64,000 nucleotides of DNA, taken from assembly GCA_937859595.1 (NCBI GenBank), contig CALMAH010000014.1:62001-126000 (forward strand). The letters are read 5' to 3'. The translations under genes were made by a program, and so were the position numbers. Shown here piece after piece: positions 43,786 to 52,700 of the stretch. The notes below the pieces were generated by a model. It was not told the DNA's origin, ran no database searches, and saw only the letters and a list, made by a program, of their open reading frames with translations. The stretch comes from an uncultured Acidobacteriota bacterium. GTDB lineage: Bacteria > Acidobacteriota > Blastocatellia > Pyrinomonadales > Pyrinomonadaceae. Every line of letters begins with the position of its first letter. Within the stretch, counting starts at the first letter, position 1.

Positions 43786-46362
43786 GTGCCCACTATGAAT
43801 AGCCAAATACCAACAGACCTTCGTTTTAGCGAACGATTGTTGACGTTGACCGTAACAGCGTCAGCAGCCGGGCTGGTGGTATTCTCTCTTTTTGTTTCCG
43901 CATCGCTCAGTTTGAACGATCTTGCCATACTCTCTGCCTCGTCAGTTGTTGCAGTTTTTGTGTCCGGATTCAGTTTCTCGGTTCCCGGAACCCGGGTCCG
44001 CATTTTCCCGCCTACTATCATTTCCCTTTGGGGGACAATGTGGTTAGGAGTTCCGGGTGCAGTGCTTCTGGCCTCGGTTTCCGGAATCGCGGATAAGATC
44101 CGTTCGGATGAGAACGATCGGCCAAGTATCTTTTCGATGGCTTGCAATATTCACGCAGGGTTCGCCGCCGCCCACATCTACCTACTTGCGCTGGAGAATT
44201 TTCGGACGGAAGTATCGGCATTCGCCACCGTTGTTCCTTCTATCCCGAATGAGGTCATGATTGCCGCTGTACTTATGGCAGGGGTGCATTTTTGTGTGGT
44301 CGAGTCCATGCGACTCATACGCAGGATGTGGGCAAGTTCAGGCGCTCTCCAGCCAACTCGAGACGACGAGATGGTAGTTACCGCTTGTTCTTACCCGGCC
44401 AGCCTGCTTGGCGCACTTCTGTTGTTTCTGGCGATGAGCCATTTCGGCGTTGAATTTGGACTTGTGCTGGTTCCGCTGGCTTTTTTGGGCAATTTTGCCT
44501 ACGGAATCCACAAGCGGAGCCTCCAGCAAAAAACGCGCGAGATCACGGAAGCCAGTCGACTCCATCTGGCAACCGTAGAAGCGCTTGCAACCGCAATTGA
44601 CGCCCGCGACCAGGTGGGACGAGGCCATGTCCGCCGAACGCAAATATATGCAGTGGGCTTGGGCCGTGTCTTGGGCCTTTCGGATGACCAGATCAGGGCG
44701 TTGAGGACGGGCGCCCTTCTGCATGATATTGGAAAACTGGCCGTTCCCGATCATATTCTCAACAAACCGGGACGATTGACGCCTGCAGAAATGGAGAAGT
44801 CAAAGATCCACGCGTCCGTCGGTGCCTCTATCCTCGAAGAAGTCGGCTTTACTTATCCGGTTGTCCCAACTGTTAGGCATCACCACGAATGTTGGGACGG
44901 TAGCGGGTATCCGGAAGGGCTTAAGGGACAAAAGATACCGATCACGGCTAGGATCATCACGATCGCTGATGCATTCGACTCTCTTAGAGGCGAGAGACCA
45001 TATCGCAGAGCCGTTTCTCGCGAAGAGGCCTGCGAATTTCTTCGTTCGCGCGCAGGTACCCAGTTTGACCCGGCATTGGTTGACGCATTCATTCGAAATC
45101 TTAAGGTTTTTGAGGAAGAGATCGAATCCAACGGGCTTGGTTATGAAAGCTCACAAAATAAAAGGAATCGTCAAGACAAGCTTCCGGATTACATTGAACA
45201 GATCCAAAGTGCAAATCATGAGGTCTTCTCACTGTTTTCCCTTGCCCGGGAAGTCAGCAGCTCACTGAATCTTGGAGATACTCTCGAATATTTCACGGAA
45301 AAGGTCGCAGACTTTGTCCCCTATGACAAATGCGTTGTTTACCTTGTTGAAGATTCGGGCGAGTTTGCACGCGCCGCCTATATCGCGGGAAAGCACAGCA
45401 AGAATCTGGCGGGCAACAGATTAAGGCTCGGCGAAGGAACGACCGGTAGAGTGCTTAAAGAACGCACTCCTGTTGTTAATGCTGATCCTGCCCTAGACCT
45501 TGAACTTCAAAACTTTGACGATTGGGCTGACTTTAAGACAATGGCCTCTCTCCCTTTGATCACAGAGAATAAGGTGATCGGAGCGATCTCACTTTATTCA
45601 TCGTCGGTCGACGCATATCTTGACGAACATATCCGTTTGGTTGACACGATCTCACGCATAGCAGCGGACGCGATCGAGAAAGCCTTGAGACACACCGAGG
45701 CTCAGGTCTATGCATTAACCGATCCAATGACAGGGCTACCAAATGCTCGAAGCCTGTTCTTGGAATTCGAAAAGGAAGTAACGCGAGCGAGCAGGAATGG
45801 CAACACGTTCCAGCTGCTGGTTCTGGACCTCGATGGTTTCAAGAGCGTGAATGACAATTTCGGACACAAGATCGGAGATGATCTCCTGAGAGAGGTTGCC
45901 AAATTAATACGCTCGCAGTTGAGGGAATATGACTTCCTTGCAAGATATGGCGGGGACGAGTTCGTAGCCATTGTACCCGAAACGGACATGGCCTTTGTCG
46001 AGGCCCTTCGGCATCGCATTGAAGATACGGTTTCGTCCTTTAGGATGGTTATGGGAAGCGGAAAATATGCGCGAGTCGGGATTAGCATTGGCTCGGCCAG
46101 CTTTCCTTCACACGGCGAAAAATTCGAAGAACTTATTGTGGCAGCAGACAAGGCGATGTATCGCAACAAGGCAATAAATCGGCTTCGGAGGACGCAGATT
46201 GAAAACAATGTGACCTACGATGACGACGTAATAGTGATCGACCCTCATGCGTTCGACCCTGTCGACTCGGATCTTGAAGTTTCCTCGGAAAATTTCGAGG
46301 AATGCCCATCTCACGAGGCCCCGGACGATACGAGGCCGTCTTCGATCTCCACGTTGCAATAA
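43786..46362 (+). CDS. Membrane HD-GYP / GAF / GGDEF protein for c-di-GMP turnover
   Basis: The 858-residue protein has about seven hydrophobic segments (residues 15-245), then an HD-GYP domain (about 260-440), a GAF domain (about 480-625) and a GGDEF domain (about 645-815). HD-GYP motifs are intact: LLHDIGKLAVPD, HHHECWDGSGYPEGLKG. GGDEF is intact (ARYGGDEFVAI) with an RxxD site (REYD). A protein that can both make and cleave c-di-GMP can act as a balance or one half may be regulatory. GAF may bind a nucleotide. It is the end of its plus-strand block. Confidence 0.92.
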   Translation: MPTMNSQIPTDLRFSERLLTLTVTASAAGLVVFSLFVSASLSLNDLAILSASSVVAVFVSGFSFSVPGTRVRIFPPTIISLWGTMWLGVPGAVLLASVSGIADKIRSDENDRPSIFSMACNIHAGFAAAHIYLLALENFRTEVSAFATVVPSIPNEVMIAAVLMAGVHFCVVESMRLIRRMWASSGALQPTRDDEMVVTACSYPASLLGALLLFLAMSHFGVEFGLVLVPLAFLGNFAYGIHKRSLQQKTREITEASRLHLATVEALATAIDARDQVGRGHVRRTQIYAVGLGRVLGLSDDQIRALRTGALLHDIGKLAVPDHILNKPGRLTPAEMEKSKIHASVGASILEEVGFTYPVVPTVRHHHECWDGSGYPEGLKGQKIPITARIITIADAFDSLRGERPYRRAVSREEACEFLRSRAGTQFDPALVDAFIRNLKVFEEEIESNGLGYESSQNKRNRQDKLPDYIEQIQSANHEVFSLFSLAREVSSSLNLGDTLEYFTEKVADFVPYDKCVVYLVEDSGEFARAAYIAGKHSKNLAGNRLRLGEGTTGRVLKERTPVVNADPALDLELQNFDDWADFKTMASLPLITENKVIGAISLYSSSVDAYLDEHIRLVDTISRIAADAIEKALRHTEAQVYALTDPMTGLPNARSLFLEFEKEVTRASRNGNTFQLLVLDLDGFKSVNDNFGHKIGDDLLREVAKLIRSQLREYDFLARYGGDEFVAIVPETDMAFVEALRHRIEDTVSSFRMVMGSGKYARVGISIGSASFPSHGEKFEELIVAADKAMYRNKAINRLRRTQIENNVTYDDDVIVIDPHAFDPVDSDLEVSSENFEECPSHEAPDDTRPSSISTLQ

Positions 46363-46375
46363 CTCCTGTTCATTG

Positions 46376-49300
46376 TCAGAACGCTTGTGAGAACCTGAAG
46401 TGGAATCTGCCGGGCCTTAGGCGGATAGTTGCGGGTGGATCCATACCTTGTGGCACGAGAAACTCAGGGGGATTCAGCAAATAGCCGTAATCAACTCCAA
46501 ATTCCGCCCCGACGGGAGTTTTTAACCTGAGGCCAAGTCCGACAGTATGTGACCAGACAGCGCGTAGGTTTCTTCTCACAAGGTCTGTTTCTGCAACACT
46601 TGGAGGACGAAATATGTCACCCGCACGCCTGAACACATTTCCCCCATCATAGAACGGCACCAATCGGAGCACTCGTGTGAACGGCACCCGTGCCTCCACG
46701 TTTACGATCGCAACGGCATTACCGCCAAACGGTACGGTGAATGGTGCAAGAGTTACCAGTTCGCCATCGGAATTCCGAAAATCACCTTCAGGCACTATGG
46801 CCACCCGCGGACCGGCCGATTCGAATTCGAAGCCTCTTAGCGTATTGCCTCCGCCAGCGAAAAATCGTTCGCTTATTGGTAACGATTTCTCAATTTCAGG
46901 GATCAGAGGATTTTCACCCGGATCTGCAGTTCTGGAAAACACTGTTGCAACGCCGAGCACCGCTTGAGCTGCCAAGGTTGTGTTCTTTAGCTTTGGAAAC
47001 GAGTAGTAGTAACGGTAAGAGGCCTGAAACTTATGAAATCCAATATTTGCCCCAAGAGCCGGAACGGATACATTGTACTCTGCAGTAAAATAGTCGCCGT
47101 TCGTGGGGTCGCTGGCATTATACCGGCACGGCTCTCCGGGTTCCCCTCTTGCAATAATATCAAGAACGGTATACTCGATCCCGCAGCGACGACGCGTGTC
47201 CCTTACGAACGTTGCGCCAAATCCGGAAATACGAACTCGGTCGTCCGGCTCCAGTAGGTCTCGGATAAGTAGGCTGCGTATATTCGAAAGACGGACATTT
47301 TCGAAACGGTACTTAAAAAAGACCAAACTTCGGTCTCGTCGGCTAAGCGTCCGATTGGTCTCAGCTGTAAATGTCAGCCGATCAAGTGTCGGACTTCCGG
47401 CTGGGGCACCAAATTCGTCGATCGGGTTTCCTTCCTCGTCGAGCCGCTGAACGATACCGAAGGTCCCGCGATCGAAAGCTGAACGGAAAAATCGGGTAAC
47501 TGTTGCATCACGCTGGTATTGTGCTGACAATGTCAGCGGTGCGAATCCCCTTCGGCCGTCTCGTATAAACCTGGGATTCACAAAATCGAGTCCGACCAGC
47601 TGCCGCCGCTGGCTCCAGCGAATAAAGGCTCCTCCCTGCCAGAGGTTCCCGAGTAAATTGAAATGTCGGATATCCGCAAACCCACTCCAACCGACATCGG
47701 TGGAAAATCCTCCGCCCCACTGAACTAATCGTGGGGACTGTTCAGTGACCTCCACGATAACGTCGGCGTAACGCCCGCCGTCCGCACGATCTCCCGCCGG
47801 CTGGGTTCTTATCTCTACTCGCTCAAAAGCGTCGGACGCATATAGATTTTGCTCGCTGGAATAGATCTCCGCCGCTCGGAGCAAGGTTCCCGGCTCGATC
47901 TCGACTGCCCTAAGGATCGCACCTTCCTTAGTTCGTAGGTTACCCGAAACGAGGACGCGATCTACGTAAACGGGAACACCCTCGTTCTGCACATTGAAGA
48001 CGACACGAAAACGCCTGCCGGGATCAACGGAATCGTCGGTGATCTCGTCGATAGAAAACGATACGACCGCATCAAAATATCCGGCATTCGCATAGAACTC
48101 TGAGAGCCGTCTTTGTCCGTTTCTTACCTTAGCTATCGAAAAATTCGTCCCTTCGATCACAGGCAATTCAGCAAACAGCACGTCGTCGCTAAAGGCAGTG
48201 TTCCCGTCGATCTCGACGTCTGAGACGATTGTCGGCTCTCCTTCATCCACGACGAAAGTGATGATCAGGTTTTCACCATCCAGCGAGACACCCTGATTCA
48301 CGCGAACGGTCGCGTCCCGGTACCCAAGTTCTCGGAGCAGCGAACGGATCGTCGCCGTATCCTCGTCTAGTATTCGCTGGCTTGTGTAACCGCGTCCGTA
48401 ACCGAAAAGTGGAATTATCCCGAGGATATTTGCCACTTGTGAATCGATGGCGGGCCTGATCTCGTCTATAGTGAACTGAGTGGTACCTTCGAGTCTGATC
48501 TCAACAAGTCGCAGGCGCCGATTGAGATCAACGTTGTACTTCACGGTCACCTGCCTGCCGATAAGATCATAGCTGCCTAATGCCGAACATAGGAACTCGG
48601 TCTCATTCGAGATCACCGTCGAATCAGCCTCAACCAGAGGAGGTTCTACCGAACAAACCGAGGTCACGTCAGCGAAAAAATATCCGCGCTCCTGATAGTA
48701 GTTCTCAAGTCTCCGCTCACCCTCGATGATCGCTGCAAAATCCAACGAGCCGTCTCGCCTTATTGGCAAAAGCTGCCGCTGTCTTCGGGACCCTATCGAC
48801 TCTCTTTCAGTGGCAACTATAACTTCGACCTCCGGACCGGATGTGCCGGTAATTACAACGTCTATTCGATTCGTCTCGCTGTCGAAAATAACGCGGGGCT
48901 CATTGATCGAGGGAGCCAAAAAACCTTGTCCGCGCAGGTTATCTCTTAGTCGGTCCAGATCACGTGTTAGAGCGTCGCGGGAGAATGGAGACCCTGCGCT
49001 GAGCCTCAGACCACGAGTCAGCAGTTCCGTATCAGCCCCCTGAATATTGATCTCAAATCTTTCCACCAACGACTGGGGGCCGGCCGTTACACGATAGGTA
49101 ATCGCCACCTCGTCGGGATTCTGAAGCTGCTCCTGTTCATATCGCGCTTCGGCACGGTAATATCCGCGTTCTCTGAGGTATTCAACGAGGGACTCAGCGT
49201 TTGCCTGGAGGGTCTGTTCGCTGACGGTCGCGCCCGGATCAAGCAAGTTTACCCGTAACAGAAGTTCAGCCTCGGTAATGCTTCTCTCCGCCGCATCATC

Positions 49301-49726
49301 AAGCCTTATCGCCACCCTTCGAGCGATTATCTTTCGCCGGATACGGAACAACAGGTCAACGGCCTCGCCCGACGCCTCGCTTGCCTCAACAGAAACGATC
49401 TCCACCTTTTCCGTCTGGTAAAGATCTGCAATCGCATTCCTGATCCGAACCGCCGAGTAAGTTTGTCCGATCGCATCCCGGGTTATGATCCTGAACGGTT
49501 CAGCAACAGCCGGCCTGGGATCGGGCCGATCGAAAACGATACTCACGTCGCCGATCCGCCGCCCTTCAAAATTGTGTTGAGCCGGAACCCAGATCGCACT
49601 TACCTGAAGAATAGAAGCGGATACCAAGGCAATACCCCATCGTCCGGTCAACGCTGCAAACAGAAAGCTTGCGCCATGACCTCTCTTAGGTCCGCACCAA
49701 ACGAATGGGAAAAGTCGATTCATCAA
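46376..49726 (-). CDS. Omp85-family outer membrane protein (BamA/TamA-like)
   Basis: The 1116-residue protein has an N-terminal export signal, several POTRA domains (about 50-670; for example RRIGDVSIVFDRP and VSDVEIDGNTAFSDDVLFAELPVIEGTNFS), and a C-terminal Omp85 barrel from about 700. The barrel has the SKGLR-like strands and ends RLRPGRFHFRFSQAF with a terminal Phe. Omp85 proteins insert or translocate beta-barrels. It directly follows the TamB-like gene by 31 bp, so it probably forms a TamA/TamB-type envelope-spanning system. The POTRA count (about six or seven) is above the three of TamA and nearer BamA or Sam50-like members. Confidence 0.9.
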   Translation of the reverse strand: MMNRLFPFVWCGPKRGHGASFLFAALTGRWGIALVSASILQVSAIWVPAQHNFEGRRIGDVSIVFDRPDPRPAVAEPFRIITRDAIGQTYSAVRIRNAIADLYQTEKVEIVSVEASEASGEAVDLLFRIRRKIIARRVAIRLDDAAERSITEAELLLRVNLLDPGATVSEQTLQANAESLVEYLRERGYYRAEARYEQEQLQNPDEVAITYRVTAGPQSLVERFEINIQGADTELLTRGLRLSAGSPFSRDALTRDLDRLRDNLRGQGFLAPSINEPRVIFDSETNRIDVVITGTSGPEVEVIVATERESIGSRRQRQLLPIRRDGSLDFAAIIEGERRLENYYQERGYFFADVTSVCSVEPPLVEADSTVISNETEFLCSALGSYDLIGRQVTVKYNVDLNRRLRLVEIRLEGTTQFTIDEIRPAIDSQVANILGIIPLFGYGRGYTSQRILDEDTATIRSLLRELGYRDATVRVNQGVSLDGENLIITFVVDEGEPTIVSDVEIDGNTAFSDDVLFAELPVIEGTNFSIAKVRNGQRRLSEFYANAGYFDAVVSFSIDEITDDSVDPGRRFRVVFNVQNEGVPVYVDRVLVSGNLRTKEGAILRAVEIEPGTLLRAAEIYSSEQNLYASDAFERVEIRTQPAGDRADGGRYADVIVEVTEQSPRLVQWGGGFSTDVGWSGFADIRHFNLLGNLWQGGAFIRWSQRRQLVGLDFVNPRFIRDGRRGFAPLTLSAQYQRDATVTRFFRSAFDRGTFGIVQRLDEEGNPIDEFGAPAGSPTLDRLTFTAETNRTLSRRDRSLVFFKYRFENVRLSNIRSLLIRDLLEPDDRVRISGFGATFVRDTRRRCGIEYTVLDIIARGEPGEPCRYNASDPTNGDYFTAEYNVSVPALGANIGFHKFQASYRYYYSFPKLKNTTLAAQAVLGVATVFSRTADPGENPLIPEIEKSLPISERFFAGGGNTLRGFEFESAGPRVAIVPEGDFRNSDGELVTLAPFTVPFGGNAVAIVNVEARVPFTRVLRLVPFYDGGNVFRRAGDIFRPPSVAETDLVRRNLRAVWSHTVGLGLRLKTPVGAEFGVDYGYLLNPPEFLVPQGMDPPATIRLRPGRFHFRFSQAF

Positions 49727-49757
49727 AAACTACGTCCTTGCACGACGGCAAAGCTAT

Positions 49758-52700
49758 TCAGAAGCGTCTTCTGAACCTGACCTCAAAGCTGAAATTGTCC
49801 CGATCTCGAGTAACGTTGCTCAATGACCGCTGCTCGTACTGGGCGACCACGGACAATCTGTTTGATACCCTGTACTCGACGGCAAGGACCTGATTCTGAT
49901 CCTGCGAGAGATTGGTCGCATACGTCACGCGAAGATTGTTGTTTATTTGTCGCCCAACGGTTAGGCGTGCCGACGGGTTTATCCGCTCTCCGGAAATTAT
50001 CGGGTCGATCTCGAAGACGTTAAGCCCGAACAATCGATCGGTGGCCCGACGTGCCGGATTGCTGATAATTGAGTCCGTCAATATCTCCGCAGCAGTGTTG
50101 ATGCCTGTTGAGGCCAAGGTCGGAATGCCAGACTCAGTGTTTGCCAGGCTTCCGGTCGTTATCAGCGATATAATATCTGCCTGAGGCAGTGCCGGACTTG
50201 AGCGAACGCTCGCGTTAAGCTGCTCCGTATCGGTAAGCTGTCCGGAAAGATTCACAAAGATCTGATACCCCTGTATCTCGGTCTCGGCCTGCAAAAAAAG
50301 AATCGGATCGATCTCTGTATCCGGCGGGAACTCCAGCACGCCGCGCTGCACCACATATCGGTCTCGTCGGAAAAATACGGTTCCGCTATTCGCGGTAATG
50401 CGTCCGGATAGTTGAGGATTTGCCGAAGTCCCGGTCAACCTGAGTACTGCCGAGGCCGTAAGGTCGGCAATGTTATTGCGAATAACAAGTGCGTCGCGTC
50501 CCGTTATCGTAAGATCGAACCGTGTAGGAATGCCACCGGAAGCGCCGCCGGAAAGTGCACCTTCTCGGCGTGCCCCTACTACGTTTGCCAGGTCTATATC
50601 ACGGCTATAAATGCTCCGTCGCGCAAGGATGGAACCTGACACGAGAGTGGCAAGTTCGTTTCCTATCCGCCTGCCAGAAATATCGAGCCTGGCATCTCCG
50701 GTCGTTACAAAATTCTCGGGTAATGGAACCGTGATGTTCGCACCTGTCAGGGAAAGTCGATAGGAATTGAGCTGCAGGTCGTCACCGATTAGAGCCCCGC
50801 CGGTAGCTGAGAACCTTCCGCCGCCCAGATATCCTGAGAGCGTCTCGATCTGAGCCTGATTCGATGTGAACAGGACTCTGCCCTGGAGCCGCTCAACGGT
50901 GAGCCGGCTCGGGCCTACGAACGTAGCAAGATTTGCGTTCTCCAATACCGCTGTTCCCGACAACCGCGCGGTTCGGTTGACGCCGGAAAGGCGTATTCCA
51001 ACCTCCGCAAACCCGCCAAGGAAAGTATCGGCACCCACAAAGCCGGGAAAAACATTCAACAAACCAAGGTTAAGGCGCCCGTCTATCGAAAGATCGTTTA
51101 CGCCTAGGTCAGTTAGCGCCTTTGTGCCCGCGACCGTAACGTTTGATCCGCTGCCGGAGAATCGTACGCTCTCAAAAGTGATCTCGCGAGGACTGAAAGA
51201 CACGACCACCGGTTCAGTTGCAATAAGCGGCGTATCTTGGATCAGCAAGGAAAACTGACTGAATCGTGCCGAGCCGGAAAGCCCCGCCGTCGACAAGGTG
51301 CGGTTTCCTTTATCGTCGATCTGTGTCAGATCGCCGCCAAACTCGACTCGACCGGTGCCGGTTCCGGCTATGCTGATCCCCCGAAGTTGCGGAATTAGTG
51401 AAAAAAATGGACGAAGCGGACTTTGATCAAGTTCATGCTCGACACGGAATGGCATTTCCTCACGAGAAAAATCAACCCTTGCGAAAAACGTCTGGGGGCG
51501 TCCCTCAAGTATTGCCGTCATCTCGGCCCTGAGCACCTCGTTCACTGTGGTCCCCTTAAATGAAAGTGTTCCAAAGGGGTTATCGTTGACGACGACGTCA
51601 GATGCGCTTCCTGAAAAATCTACCCTGTACGTCTGGGTTCTGTCCGCGATCCCGGTTACCTTGGCAGAAAGATCGGCCTTTCCGAGTATGGTTGGCGTCA
51701 CGCTGCTCTCGGGGATCAATGAAACGGTTAAAGGAAGTGGAACGTCGCTACCGTCAAGTTCGAAGTCAAAGGCCGTCGACATGCGGTCATAGGTCCCTTT
51801 GGCGTTAAGCCTCCCACCCGAGGCCTGCATCTCTGCCTCCTTAACTTCTATAAGTGTCCCGGTGAAGATCACGTCCGCTCGAAATTCATCAAATGGCTGG
51901 CCGGCGACCGAACCCTTTTTCGTTGTAATGCTCAATTCTCCCTGCGCGTCATTTGGAATGCCGGAAATGTTTACAGAACCTGATGTTCCGCCCTCGAAGT
52001 CACGAAGTCGCTCCGGCAGGTCGACCGGGATCGCGGCGATCAGGTTTCCTGCGTTCACATTTGACAGCTCTGCCCGGAGACTAATGTTGTTTGTTCCGAT
52101 TGCTGGTATGAATACGTCAAAATTGACGGTCCCGCCGCTAGATTCAGTGAGGCGACCATTTCGAAACTCGGTTGCCAGCGGCGATATGGTTAGCTCAGTG
52201 GTGACGCCGCCAACGATTCGATCACGTATCGAGACCGTAGCAACAGATGCTCTTCCATCAAAGACCGGATCAGAAATATAGCCGGTTAGTCGCCCGACGA
52301 ACGCAAGATCACCAGAGGGCCTTATCATAAGTGCGTCGACCTGGTCTGTAATTTCCGGAGCAACATTAAGAATTCGGACCAGGCGATCTATCTCAGCAGC
52401 ATCAGACGACCGCAGTGAAAGGTCAAGATCGGAGGTTTCGTCGCGCAGGCTGAATCGACCGGTCGCTGCCAGTTCGCTTACGTCCGTTCGTAGCCGTGCT
52501 TCGTCGATCGAAAATATCCCTTCTGTAGCGGCGAGTTCAATTCGGCCGTTTACAGGAATTCGTCCGCTCTCGTCATTTCCTGCATTCGCCGTTATCGTGG
52601 TCCGTACCGTTCCGCTCGTTGTGGTGGTGTCAGTGCCGGACATCGTGAGAGCGACCTCTCCGTCTGCAACCCCGTCGAGCGTGATCACCCTCCCGGCCTG

